A stretch of 13,379 bases of DNA, taken from contig CALCRE010000181.1 of the NCBI GenBank assembly GCA_937894465.1, positions 1 to 13,379 on the forward strand. Direction: 5' to 3'. A program made the position numbers and the translations under genes. Under the pieces are notes generated by a model, which ran no database searches, was not told where the DNA came from, and was given only the letters and a program-made list of their open reading frames with translations. Source of the DNA: an uncultured Clostridia bacterium (GTDB taxonomy: Bacteria > Bacillota > Clostridia > JAAYHZ01). Position 1 is the first letter of the stretch; every line of letters begins with the position of its first letter. Positions 1 to 8,080 of this stretch are shown here, piece by piece.

Positions 1-1047
1 GTATGGAATTCCGTATGGAGTAGGTGCGGGGTGAAATATATTGGGTTTTCCCTTATGCAAAAACCCGTCCGGATGGTGGTCATCCATGGTCCATCCCCCG
101 TAAGCCACCATATCATCAAACCTTCCTTCAGCACGTACGTCATTTTGCGTAAGTATATGGTCTCCCATATATCGACGGCTTTCCCTTTTGCCCGGTAAAA
201 AGCCCACCTATTCCAAATCCCAATGTTGGGCACCGTGATCTCCTACGTTTTTTATATGATCCCAAACACCGAAAGCAATCTTCAATAATTCATCCCGAAG
301 CTCTTCCGTATCATGTATGCTGTCTTGGTTTCCTCCTAACTCCATCCACCAAAAATTTGTAGTGTAGGAAGACAGGTCATGTCCCCTATACTTTAACATG
401 TCCTCATCATCAAATTTGGCCGCCCAAACAGGAGAGATAAATGTCACAGGTCGCCCGGTTTCTCTTGCTTGAATCATGCACGTCATGCCCATGGTTTGTT
501 TATCTTCAACTTCAGGACCAATGTCTTCACCGAACTCAGACGCCGCTTCGCGCCCCATTCTATACTCTGCTCCGGACAAGGGTGCCAAAATACTGTCCCC
601 GGAGCAATGTGCAAAATGGCGGGCCTGCACGGTGTGCCAAGTGTATGTGGTTAACTGCCAGGCCCGGACACTTTTAATCCTTTGCCCGTCCATAGTCAGA
701 CTATTGCAGCTTGTATTCAAAAGCAAAGTAATATTCGGTTCCATTTTTGCTTTTTCAAACAGGATACTGTCCCAAATGGAATAGTTGCGATCCGGGTTTC
801 TATACATATTTTCCAACAGAATTTCTTCCAATATACCGGTTTCTTGATTATTGCGTCCATGGCATCCTCTGATCCACATACGAATTTCAGATGATGCATT
901 TCCCCCTAAAACAGGGCGGTCGTTCATCAACAAGACCTTTGCACCATGTCTTGCAGCGGACATAGCCGCGATCAGACCGGCCATTCCTCCCCCTACGACA
1001 CAAAAGTCCACCTGATGATGTATTTCTTTTAACGGTACTTTACTCAT
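1..1047 (-). pseudogene. FAD-dependent oxidoreductase (FAD_oxidored type), interrupted by in-frame TAG, 3' end outside window
   Basis: Seen: the reading starts at ATG 1045-1047, preceded by AGGAGG five bases upstream, which is better than the GTG at 1086. It runs 279 residues to a TAG at 208-210. The N-terminus carries the dinucleotide-binding motif VVGGGMAGLIAA (residues 17-28), then LGGNASSE and GCHGRNNQETG, typical of the PF12831 FAD-dependent oxidoreductase group. After the TAG the same frame stays open for 69 codons to the window edge and reads VGFLPGKRESRRYMGDH, which I recognise as a continuation of the same family; family members usually have Trp where the stop lies. A single TGG to TAG change would explain this. 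Members of this family often sit in carbohydrate-degradation loci, but the substrate is unknown. It lies 16 bases after the DUF2812 stop, so it is probably co-transcribed. A nonsense mutation is most likely; sequencing error or stop-codon readthrough are alternatives. Confidence 0.8.
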
Positions 1048-1063
1048 TAAATCCTCCTGAAAG

Positions 1064-1600
1064 TTATTCACGTATATTTTTTTCACTTCTTAGCTTGCGA
1101 AGTTTCTCATTTACAGGTTTAAGTACAAACAAATAGAGGCCAACGGCAGCCACAAGGGACAGACCTGCAAAGAGCAAGTTAGTACGGTATTCTGATATGC
1201 CAACGATCAAATTAGTAAAGAACGTAACCACATTCGCAAGCCACAAAGCTGAAAACAAGGATTTAATTCGAGTGTAATGAACAATTTTTGAATCAAGATC
1301 GGTATAGATGTCAAACGGTCCGTCCGCTGCTAATTTACGAAAGTATACCCAGCGCATATAGTAGGAAACAACCTCCACCCCGGACTCTTCCATAAATTTA
1401 ATGTAGTTCATACTTTCCGGATGAGTCACGGGATTTTCCAGCAATTCCAATCGGTAAATGTATTTTCCGGCAGGTGCATCTTCAAATACATATCTGCACC
1501 ATGAATAATCGGTGAAAGCCAGTCCTTTTGCAGACATATCGTTAAGGTATTTTTCTTCCTTTTCAAAGTTGTAAAAAGCTTTTCTGACAATATACTTCAT
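1064..1600 (-). CDS. DUF2812 domain-containing membrane protein
   Basis: Seen: 178 residues. The N-terminal two thirds match the DUF2812 pattern, with FEKEEKYLNDMSAKGLAFTD (12-31), WCRYVFE and YIYRLELLE, then a conserved block around SYYMRWVYFRK (79-89). Two hydrophobic segments follow at about 114-135 and 141-161, then a basic C-terminal tail. The ATG overlaps the stop of the PadR gene by four bases (ATGA), and GAGGTGA lies just upstream, so the two are translationally coupled. Known: DUF2812 proteins are commonly encoded next to PadR regulators in Bacillota, and their biochemical role is unknown. Inference: a membrane-anchored partner whose synthesis is tied to the PadR regulator, perhaps sensing or countering membrane-active compounds. 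I am sure of the family and not of the function. Confidence 0.88.
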   Translation of the reverse strand: MKYIVRKAFYNFEKEEKYLNDMSAKGLAFTDYSWCRYVFEDAPAGKYIYRLELLENPVTHPESMNYIKFMEESGVEVVSYYMRWVYFRKLAADGPFDIYTDLDSKIVHYTRIKSLFSALWLANVVTFFTNLIVGISEYRTNLLFAGLSLVAAVGLYLFVLKPVNEKLRKLRSEKNIRE

Positions 1601-1926
1601 GCTTGTTCACCTCTAGCCACTATTTTACCATTCTTGATCAGTTCTTCCAACCTCTTTATCTCATATTCCACATTTTCTTTTCCCAAGTCGGTAATGCGGT
1701 ATTCTTTTTTACGTGAATCGTCATCTCCGATCTCCGGTACGATCCATCCTTTCTCCAATAGGGTATTCAATGCACCATACATGGTCCCGGCGCCTAAAGT
1801 TACCCGTCCGTTGCTTATCTCTTTGACATTTTGCATAATACCGTATCCATGTAGCGGTTTATATAAAGACAGGAGGATATAGTACACCGCTTCGGTCAAT
1901 GGGCCATATTCTGTTCTCTCAGACAT
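1597..1926 (-). CDS. PadR family transcriptional regulator
   Basis: Seen: 109 residues, the short (PadR-s1 like) form. A winged-helix DNA-binding domain spans about residues 8-85: LTEAVYYILLSLYKPLHGYGIMQ, then the recognition region GAGTMYGALNTLLEKGWI, and the wing DDSRKKEYRITDLGK. A short helical dimerisation tail ends the protein. The start ATG at 1924-1926 has AAAGGA about nine bases upstream. It is followed by the DUF2812 gene with ATGA overlap, and preceded by NatB after a 74-base gap holding a hairpin. Known: PadR-type repressors often control a neighbouring exporter and their own operon, and release DNA on binding small aromatic or membrane-active ligands. Inference: the likely target is the dyad in the natA leader at 4004-4018. 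Confidence 0.92.
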   Translation of the reverse strand: MSERTEYGPLTEAVYYILLSLYKPLHGYGIMQNVKEISNGRVTLGAGTMYGALNTLLEKGWIVPEIGDDDSRKKEYRITDLGKENVEYEIKRLEELIKNGKIVARGEQA

Positions 1927-1952
1927 TTAATCATTCCTTTCATAAATACTGT

Positions 1953-1989
1953 ATCAAAAGCACATCCTTAAAAACAGATGTGCTTTGAT
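1953..1989 (-). terminator. Hairpin after the natAB genes, possible terminator
   Basis: An inverted repeat pairs AAAGCACATC with GATGTGCTTT (10 base pairs, plus further A-T pairing outward past one bulged A), around a 10-base loop. It lies between the natB stop and the padR start. On the minus strand there is a short T run in the 3' arm but no long T tract after it. It may be a weak intrinsic terminator or an RNA-processing hairpin that lowers padR expression relative to natAB. Confidence 0.45.
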
Positions 1990-2000
1990 CAACCATATTT

Positions 2001-3218
2001 TTAACTTCTGAATAAAACCTTTTCCTTGTTAAACATGGAGGCTGCCAACACAAGAGATATAAACACATAAGCAACCGATGTAGCCAAAGCAATTCCCAAA
2101 TAGGTATAGTTGATCACATTACCAAGAACCATTTTCAAAGATGCGATTGCATTTAGCAACGGAACAAAAAACATGTATAGTTGTACGTCATCCGGTTGCA
2201 TCATCATGGTTGCATACGCAGGAATCATGGAAATAATCATCAGGAATGACATATATGTCTGAGCTTCCTTGAAAGATCTTGAATAGGTGCTGACTGCAAG
2301 CTGCACTCCGGCGAACACCATCCCTAAGCTGATGGTGATCAGTACCGTCAAAAGCAATGCAACAGGCGGAATATAGAAACTTAAATCCGCACCGGTTCCA
2401 CCCATGGTTAAAAAGCCCGGGGAAACAATACTTCCGATGAACACACCGATTAACTGTGCCATAACACATATGATGGAAAACAAAGTAACGGTCATATACT
2501 TTCCTAAGAGGATGGACATTCTGCCGGATTGAGTGGTCAACAAAGGTTCGAATGTTCCTCTTTCTTTTTCTCCCGCCACCAAGTCGGTAGCAGCCGGTAT
2601 TCCGCCTACTGCAATTAATATGGCAGCCAACATAGGCAGAATCATCATAAGCATCATATTTCCGCTGCCCTTTTCATCTGCAGCATTGCTTTGCTGTATC
2701 TGAACAGGTTGAAGTATATTTAAATCAATGTTCATATCTACCAACCTCTGCGCTACTACTTTTTGACTATATTGTTCAATAGCACTAGCCACAATCCCGA
2801 AACTGCCTCCGGATTTTGTGTCCGATTGATCATATAAAACGGTAACGGAGTAAGGCTGACAATTTTCTAGTTTTTCAATATAGTTTTCATCAATATCCAA
2901 TACAAATCGAACATCGTCGTTTCTGATGGCTTCCACAGGGTCACCCTCAATTTCAATGAGTTTAATGTTGGGATTATCAACAAACAACTCATTCACAGCA
3001 AAGTTTCGCATTTCTTCTGTATTAGAAGAAGGTGCCAAAGCAACGGTTATGTTCTCGGTGATATCTTTTTCCATCTTTTCTATCCCGCCTCCCATTAGGG
3101 TAAAAAGCAAAGGCATTAAAATGATGGGTATCAAGATGTTCGATATCAATGTTCTTTTATCTCTGATCATATCCTTGACTTCTTTTTTAAATACAATCCA
3201 TACATGTTTCCAACTCAT
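2001..3218 (-). CDS. natB: ABC-2 type permease, NatB-like exporter subunit
   Basis: Seen: 405 residues. There is one N-terminal membrane segment (about 24-44), a soluble region of about 140 residues (45-185), then about six hydrophobic segments between 187 and 395. This is the ABC2_membrane_3 layout. The conserved loop VAGEKERGTFEPLLTT (214-229) is characteristic of NatB-like permeases. B. subtilis NatB is of similar size. The start ATG overlaps the natA stop by four bases (ATGA) and has AGGTGA upstream, so it is coupled to the ATPase. Known: NatAB in Bacillus extrudes sodium and responds to uncouplers. Inference: this pair may export sodium or another small compound; the nearby PadR gene suggests induction by a membrane-active substance. 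The gene symbol rests on similarity recognised by eye. Confidence 0.88.
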   Translation of the reverse strand: MSWKHVWIVFKKEVKDMIRDKRTLISNILIPIILMPLLFTLMGGGIEKMEKDITENITVALAPSSNTEEMRNFAVNELFVDNPNIKLIEIEGDPVEAIRNDDVRFVLDIDENYIEKLENCQPYSVTVLYDQSDTKSGGSFGIVASAIEQYSQKVVAQRLVDMNIDLNILQPVQIQQSNAADEKGSGNMMLMMILPMLAAILIAVGGIPAATDLVAGEKERGTFEPLLTTQSGRMSILLGKYMTVTLFSIICVMAQLIGVFIGSIVSPGFLTMGGTGADLSFYIPPVALLLTVLITISLGMVFAGVQLAVSTYSRSFKEAQTYMSFLMIISMIPAYATMMMQPDDVQLYMFFVPLLNAIASLKMVLGNVINYTYLGIALATSVAYVFISLVLAASMFNKEKVLFRS

Positions 3219-3940
3219 ATTTTTTCACCTGCCAATCTGATAAATACCTCTTCCAATGATTTCTCATTGTATTTCGCCATTAGTTCAGGAATCGTTCCGT
3301 AATCCGCAAGCTTTCCTTTATGAATAATGCCCACTTTGTCGCACAGCTTTTCCACCTCACTCATGGTGTGGCTGGAGAAGATAATCGTTTTACCGTCTTT
3401 TTTGCAGTCTAAGATAAATTCATGAATATCTCGAATAGCACTGACATCCAACCCGGCGGTAGGTTCGTCGAAAAGCATAATATCCGGATTATGAACGATG
3501 GATCGGGCAAAAGCTACCTTTTGCTTCATACCTCTGGAAAATTTACCGGTTCTGCGGTTGATGAACTCCTGCATTCCAAATATTTCCGATAGTTCCTTTA
3601 CACGCTCTTTCAATTTCGTTTTCTCCATATTGTTGAGTTCTCCGAAATATTCAATGTTTTCCGCTGCGGTCAACCGGTCATACAACCCGGTTTCTCCTCC
3701 GAATAAAATACCGATACTGCTTCTCACCTTCTCAGGTTCCTTGACAAGATCATACCCTGCGATCGCCGCAGTCCCGAAGGTCGGTTTCAGCATGGTAGCC
3801 AACAATCTCAACGTTGTGGTTTTACCGGCACCGTTTTCACCCAACAAACCGAAAATCTCACCTTTTCCAACTTGAAAGCTGATGTGATCCGCGGCTTTTA
3901 CTTCACCAAAATGCTTTGTAAGCTCCTTTAACTCCAACAT
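3215..3940 (-). CDS. natA: ABC transporter ATP-binding protein, NatA-like
   Basis: Seen: the complete nucleotide-binding domain. The Walker A GENGAGKTT, the signature FSRGMKQK (LSGGQ equivalent), Walker B IMLFDEPTAGLD and the switch histidine in SSHTMSEVE are all present and correctly spaced. I chose ATG 3938-3940 (241 residues) because GGGGTG lies six bases upstream. A GTG nine bases earlier would fall inside that binding site. It is coupled by ATGA overlap to the NatB-like permease, so two copies of each would form the exporter at the cytoplasmic membrane. Expression comes from the promoter at 4035-4063, with a leader of roughly 90 bases holding a dyad that could be a repressor site. The ABC class is certain; the NatA assignment depends on the neighbour and the close match around the Walker A region. 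Confidence 0.92.
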   Translation of the reverse strand: MLELKELTKHFGEVKAADHISFQVGKGEIFGLLGENGAGKTTTLRLLATMLKPTFGTAAIAGYDLVKEPEKVRSSIGILFGGETGLYDRLTAAENIEYFGELNNMEKTKLKERVKELSEIFGMQEFINRRTGKFSRGMKQKVAFARSIVHNPDIMLFDEPTAGLDVSAIRDIHEFILDCKKDGKTIIFSSHTMSEVEKLCDKVGIIHKGKLADYGTIPELMAKYNEKSLEEVFIRLAGEKI

Positions 3941-4003
3941 GTATTTCACCCCATATTCAATAGTTTACTAGTATTACGTCCAACGATGCGTCGCTCCTCG
4001 TTA

Positions 4004-4018
4004 TATCGTCTATCGATA
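4004..4018 (-). promoter_or_regulatory. Dyad in natA leader, candidate repressor operator
   Basis: A 15-base inverted repeat, TATCG-N5-CGATA, lies about 10-24 bases downstream of the start expected from the natA promoter. Its position suits a repressor that blocks transcription, and a PadR gene lies at the end of the same gene string. The assignment to PadR is inference. Confidence 0.4.
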
Positions 4019-4034
4019 CATCATTTACAGATAT

Positions 4035-4063
4035 AGTATATGACCGTGATAGAACTCTGTCAA
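4035..4063 (-). promoter_or_regulatory. Sigma-A type promoter of natAB
   Basis: On the minus strand TTGACA (4063-4058) and TATACT (4040-4035) are separated by exactly 17 bases. The -35 is a perfect match and the -10 has one mismatch. The start would fall near 4028, giving a leader of roughly 90 bases before natA. Confidence 0.8.
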
Positions 4064-4157
4064 TAGAAAAAATGAAATTTTTATAAATATTTTTCGCGAA
4101 ATTTTCATCAGCTTATGTAGTAGAATAGTTATTGAAATGATTTGGAGGATTAAAAAC

Positions 4158-5198
4158 GTGAAAACCATATTATCCTTTGGCATAAAGTACACACCGATGG
4201 AGAAGTTGGCTATAATCAACTTTGAAAAAAAACCGGATTCCATCTATAAAGGGCTTGAGCTGCAATATCTAAACAGTACTGCAACAGGATCAGGTTATCG
4301 GGTATTAGCTTATCGAAATGAAGGGTGTGTAGATATGTTTGATGATCCTGCATTAATCTTTAACCCGGATGAGCAATGTGATGTTGCAGAAAAAGGTTTG
4401 CACAAGCATATTCAAACCAAAATAGAGAACGTTGTTTTTGAAAAGATCAAAGGTTGCGTAGAAATATCTTTTGATTTTGTAGATTTGCAAAATCGTCCTA
4501 TTCACGTACTGATCAAAGAACAAACAAAACGAAACAGTACTCCTATGAACCTGTTGGCACCTATCGGTGTAGGAAGTGAAAAACCCTCCTCCCTTCCGGT
4601 GTTCTTTTTATATGAGTTTGATTTTATCAGAAGAAGGAAAACCAATGTTGATATTCACATTGATAATAAAAAAATTACTTTAGACCCATTCCCCGTTCCT
4701 ACTCCTATGAATGGGCAATTGCGGTACTATTCCAGATACACCTTAGAAAGTCAGATCATCGACTTTCTTCCCCATGATATGAATGTGAAGGAAATTGAAT
4801 TGGATGAGCAGTTGCAATATACGCAAGGCAGCGTACGGTATCAATTTACACAAACCGGGTTGTCGAAAATGGAATTGATTCATAACAAAAAGGTGGCTGT
4901 TCATTTTAATCCGGCTATTGCACCGGGTAATGGATCCGGTGAATTTTCCATTCGTCCTCCTGAGGAGATGGGATATATAGAAGGAAGCTACCAAGTAAAA
5001 CGAGACGGTGATATCATTGATATTTCTTTATGTCCCGACAAGGGCTGGACAAGCGCACCCAATTCAATAATTACAAAAATGATCTTGTCGCCCAAATCCG
5101 TATTTTGCAGTTGGCTTAAAAAGTATCAATATGCCGCCTCCATTAATTTATCCAATAAGACCGTTAACGCAAAATGGGTGAATAAAAACAAAAGATGA
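4158..5198 (+). CDS. Hypothetical protein, predicted beta-rich, unknown function
   Basis: I do not recognise this protein. Seen: 346 residues from GTG 4158, chosen because GGAGG lies nine bases upstream. An in-frame ATG at 4137 would be upstream of that site. There is no signal peptide and no membrane segment. Hydrophobic and polar residues alternate throughout, as in beta strands, with turns such as MFDDPALIFNPDE, PVPTPMNGQLRYYSR and APGNGSGEFSI. The pattern could fit a lipocalin-like or other beta-barrel fold, but I cannot name one. Two near-halves rich in Tyr, Ile and charged residues suggest a possible duplicated domain. It is a single-gene unit, divergent from natA and convergent with the DUF1343 gene. 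A TAGAAT -10-like sequence at 4121-4126 lacks a clear -35; the palindrome TTTCGCGAAA at 4092-4101 sits where the -35 would be. Confidence 0.75.
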   Translation: MKTILSFGIKYTPMEKLAIINFEKKPDSIYKGLELQYLNSTATGSGYRVLAYRNEGCVDMFDDPALIFNPDEQCDVAEKGLHKHIQTKIENVVFEKIKGCVEISFDFVDLQNRPIHVLIKEQTKRNSTPMNLLAPIGVGSEKPSSLPVFFLYEFDFIRRRKTNVDIHIDNKKITLDPFPVPTPMNGQLRYYSRYTLESQIIDFLPHDMNVKEIELDEQLQYTQGSVRYQFTQTGLSKMELIHNKKVAVHFNPAIAPGNGSGEFSIRPPEEMGYIEGSYQVKRDGDIIDISLCPDKGWTSAPNSIITKMILSPKSVFCSWLKKYQYAASINLSNKTVNAKWVNKNKR

Positions 5199-5214
5199 CA
5201 TGTCCCATGTTTTT
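5198..5214. terminator. Small hairpin between convergent genes, weak terminator
   Basis: ACATG-TCC-CATGT is followed by a T run on the plus strand and lies directly at the stop codon of the plus-strand gene. The stem is only five base pairs. On the minus strand the region after the DUF1343 gene is also followed by T-rich sequence, so it might serve both directions, weakly. Confidence 0.35.
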
Positions 5215-6355
5215 AATAAAGCAGATAAGGTTTCCGGTCTTGTACAAACCCCTTTGCATCTTCATCCCATTCGACCAAGATGTCCTTTGCATCCCTTCCT
5301 TTTAACAAGTCCTCTCTTAGTTTGGAAGAGCCTGCACGTTGATCATAAGAGCGAATGGATGTAAATTGAAACTGATCTTTGTAATCATGAACTAATAAGG
5401 ATAACAAATGAATAGCTGCCGTTACCGGTCGATAAGACAACCGGTCTGTAATGATAAAATATACTCCTGAGCAAACCTCTTCTTGATACAAACTGTAATT
5501 GGGTATGAAATATTTATCGAGACACAGCAATCCCGGAAGATTTAAACAGTTTAACTTATTCGCCATTTCCCGACTGTTCATCCATGGTGCTCCGAACAAG
5601 TGAAACGGAACGGTGGTGCCAATCCCCGCAGAAACATTCGTGCTTTGCAACAAACCTGTTGTGGCATAAGCCGTAAGGGTATCCAAAACGGGTATGTTCG
5701 GACTAGGGGGAATCCACAAGAGCCCCGTTTGATCATACCACATATCCCGTGAATAGCCTTCCATGGGAATCACGGTAAGATGACATCCCACTTGATGCTT
5801 GTCATTGTACATCAATGCCAATTCGCCTTGGGTCATTCCATGTCGGTAGGGGTATTCAAATCCGCCGATAATGGAGAAATAGCCGGGTTTCACTGTTTGC
5901 CCTTCCACAATGTCTCCCCCTATAGGGTTGGGTCGGTCCAAAACAATCACCTCGGTGCCCACCTTCGCGGCAGACTCCATAGCGAACATCATCCACGGCG
6001 TATAGGTATAATGACGAACTCCGGCATCCTGGGCACAAAACACAACTGCTTCCACCTTGGCTAAAAGTTCTGAAGGAGGCTTTAATCCGGGAAAATCATA
6101 CAAGCTGACCACCGGCAAACCGGTGACCGGATCGGCGATGTTTTTCACCTTCACACCGCCTTTCAACTCACCTCTGACACCATGCTCCATACCCAACAAA
6201 AATCCAATGTCGCAATGCCAATCAAAATGCATCACATCGATCAGACTTTTCCCTGTATCAGTCAAAGCGGTATTGTTCATCATCAATGCAACCTTTTTTC
6301 CTTTGACCGCTTGATGCAGTTGGTCCAACCCTATTTTCACAGCATTTTGCCTCAT
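5213..6355 (-). CDS. DUF1343 / NamZ-like exo-beta-N-acetylmuramidase family protein, cytoplasmic
   Basis: Seen: 380 residues from ATG 6353-6355, with AAGGAG ten bases upstream. The GTG at 6364 is too close to that site. Family landmarks in order: GLDQL start, MEHGVRGE, DPVTGLPVVSLY, QDAGVRHYTYT, LDRPNPIGGD, YRHGMTQGELA, VIPMEGYSRDMW, PPSPNIPVLDT and PFHLFGAPW. Known: NamZ of B. subtilis, a secreted member of this family (GH171), removes terminal MurNAc from peptidoglycan fragments. Here there is no signal peptide, so the enzyme should act inside the cell. The stretch that is usually SEGRGTT in the family reads SAGIGTT here, losing the charged Glu and Arg, so the substrate may differ. It is last in an operon, 21 bases after the acyl-CoA ligase. 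The family is secure and MurNAc specificity is not. Confidence 0.88.
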   Translation of the reverse strand: MRQNAVKIGLDQLHQAVKGKKVALMMNNTALTDTGKSLIDVMHFDWHCDIGFLLGMEHGVRGELKGGVKVKNIADPVTGLPVVSLYDFPGLKPPSELLAKVEAVVFCAQDAGVRHYTYTPWMMFAMESAAKVGTEVIVLDRPNPIGGDIVEGQTVKPGYFSIIGGFEYPYRHGMTQGELALMYNDKHQVGCHLTVIPMEGYSRDMWYDQTGLLWIPPSPNIPVLDTLTAYATTGLLQSTNVSAGIGTTVPFHLFGAPWMNSREMANKLNCLNLPGLLCLDKYFIPNYSLYQEEVCSGVYFIITDRLSYRPVTAAIHLLSLLVHDYKDQFQFTSIRSYDQRAGSSKLREDLLKGRDAKDILVEWDEDAKGFVQDRKPYLLY

Positions 6356-6376
6356 ATGGAACACACTCCTTTTAGA

Positions 6377-8041
6377 TTATTTTTCGTCCTCTTTTCTGAT
6401 TTGTGCCCGTTTAATCTTTCCACTGATGGTTTTTGGCAGTTCCTCAACAAATTCGATAATCCTAGGATATTTGTACGGAGCCGTAACCTTTTTCACGTAA
6501 TCTTGTATATCTTTTTTCAACTCATCCGAAGGGGTGTACCCTTTGGCCAAAACTACTGTAGCTTTTACCACAATACCCCGGATTTTATCCGGTGCACCGG
6601 TCACTGCACATTCGACCACCGCAGGATGCTCAATGACGGCACTTTCCACTTCAAAGGGGCTGATTCGATATCCGGAAGCTTTGATCACATCGTCATTCCT
6701 TCCTACAAACCAGAAGTATCCGTGTTCATCCTTGTACACCACATCCCCGGTGTGATAAGCATCATCATACCATGCTCGTGCGGTTGCTTCTTCATTTTTA
6801 TAGTATCCGCAACAAAGACCAACCGGTTTGTTTTGATTCACACCACGAATAATCAATTCACCTTCCACACCTTCTCGACAGGAGTTACCATCTTCATCCG
6901 CAATATCAATATTGTAAGCCGGATTGGGTTTTCCCATGGAACCCGGAAGAACATCAAACCATTCAAAATTCGCTACCAATACCGATGTCTCGGTTTGACC
7001 GAAACCATTTAGAATCTGCAAACCGGTCTTTTGGTAAAAACGTTGAAAAACATCCGGATTAAGAGGCTCCCCGGCTGTAGAGCAATGAACCAAGGATGAA
7101 AGATCATATTGATCCATTTCTTGTTGCAACATGAACCGATAAATGGTAGGCGGTGCACAAAATGTTTCGATGCGGTATTGTTCTAATTTCTTTAACAAAT
7201 GATCCGGATCGAATCTCTCCATGTCATACAAAAACATCACCACACCGCAAATCCATTGGCCGTACAATTTGCCCCATGCAAACTTTGCCCAACCGGAATC
7301 AGCCACGGTTAAATGTACACCCCCGTCCACCACTCTTTGCCAATACTTTGCGTTTACAAGATGGCCTAAGGGGTATGTGTAATCGTGGAGGGTCATTTTG
7401 GGCATGGAGGTGGTTCCGGACGTAAAATAAATGAGCATCATGTCATCGTTTTTTGTATTGTCTTCCCCGGAAGGCCTTGTCCATTCCTCCGATGCATTCT
7501 CCATCAAGGAGTCGTAATCCAACCAACCTTGCCTTTTGCCTCCCACTAACATAATCTTTTCGATGGTGGCTGATTCTTCCAAGGAGTTTTCCACGTGTTT
7601 TATAATATCCGGACGGTTATATGCTACGATCATTTTAATTCCGCCTGCATTGTTCCGATAAATGATATCTTTTTCGGTGAGCTGATCCGTGGAAGGAATA
7701 TATACTGCACCTATTTTTGATAGGCCAAAAATGGCAAAATAGAATTCATATCTACGACGTAAGATCAACATGACCTTATCGCCTTTTTTTATTCCCTGTT
7801 CTTTAAACATGTTAGCGGCTTGATCGGAATATTTTTTCATTTCTCCGAATGTAATGAATCGTTCTTCATTATCGTCATTACACCAAATCAATGCTAAACG
7901 ATCCGGCTCCAATCTTGCATATTCATCCATCACATCATATGCAAAATTAAAATTCTCCGGTGTCTTTATCTTTAAGTTTTCACAAAAATCCTCATAGGAT
8001 TGAAAGTCGGTTTTCTCTAAAAATCGATATGCTAAGTTCAC
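6377..8041 (-). CDS. AMP-dependent acyl-CoA ligase (MACS/acetyl-CoA synthetase-like)
   Basis: Seen: 554 residues, the full length for the ANL superfamily. Motifs in order: P-loop YFTSGTTSMPK (205-215), NGFGQTET (345-352), YHTGD (429-433), the hinge GRNDDVIKASGYRI (447-460) and the C-terminal catalytic lysine in PKTISGKIKR (Lys542). The N-terminal FNFAYDVMDEYAR is typical of medium-chain acyl-CoA synthetases of the Clostridia. The reaction is activation of a carboxylic acid with ATP to an acyl-AMP, then transfer to CoA. The acid is unknown. The start is GTG 8039-8041, with a modest GGTGA nine bases upstream. The strong AAAGGAGG lies 47 bases upstream, ahead of a nine-codon leader frame, so expression may be controlled there. 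It is in an operon with the HTH-cupin regulator before it and the DUF1343 protein after it. Confidence 0.93.
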   Translation of the reverse strand: MNLAYRFLEKTDFQSYEDFCENLKIKTPENFNFAYDVMDEYARLEPDRLALIWCNDDNEERFITFGEMKKYSDQAANMFKEQGIKKGDKVMLILRRRYEFYFAIFGLSKIGAVYIPSTDQLTEKDIIYRNNAGGIKMIVAYNRPDIIKHVENSLEESATIEKIMLVGGKRQGWLDYDSLMENASEEWTRPSGEDNTKNDDMMLIYFTSGTTSMPKMTLHDYTYPLGHLVNAKYWQRVVDGGVHLTVADSGWAKFAWGKLYGQWICGVVMFLYDMERFDPDHLLKKLEQYRIETFCAPPTIYRFMLQQEMDQYDLSSLVHCSTAGEPLNPDVFQRFYQKTGLQILNGFGQTETSVLVANFEWFDVLPGSMGKPNPAYNIDIADEDGNSCREGVEGELIIRGVNQNKPVGLCCGYYKNEEATARAWYDDAYHTGDVVYKDEHGYFWFVGRNDDVIKASGYRISPFEVESAVIEHPAVVECAVTGAPDKIRGIVVKATVVLAKGYTPSDELKKDIQDYVKKVTAPYKYPRIIEFVEELPKTISGKIKRAQIRKEDEK

Positions 8042-8050
8042 TTGATGTCT

Positions 8051-8080
8051 TCACCGCTTCTCGTATTTACGCAAATACAA
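8051..8080 (-). promoter_or_regulatory. Possible nine-codon leader frame with palindromic hairpin ahead of the acyl-CoA ligase
   Basis: A strong AAAGGAGG (8089-8096) is followed after eight bases by TTG and nine codons, reading LYLRKYEKR by standard translation, then TGA. The stop lies 12 bases before the ligase GTG in the same frame. The leader contains GTATTTGCGTAAATAC (8063-8078), a stem of six pairs with a four-base loop. Translation of the leader could couple to, or gate, ligase synthesis. The signal is structural only; no peptide function is claimed. Confidence 0.4.

Noticed and set aside
208..210. Pyrrolysine or general UAG recoding
   Set aside because: The expected residue at this place is Trp, no pyl genes are in view, and the DUF2357 gene ends at a plausible TAG; a point mutation is simpler.
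208..1086. GTG start at 1086 for the oxidoreductase
   Set aside because: It would overlap the DUF2812 gene and has no ribosome site; ATG 1047 has AGGAGG at ideal spacing.
6182..7012. Plus-strand open frame of 276 codons
   Set aside because: It lies antisense across the DUF1343 and acyl-CoA ligase genes, whose motifs are intact, and its translation looks like no protein family.
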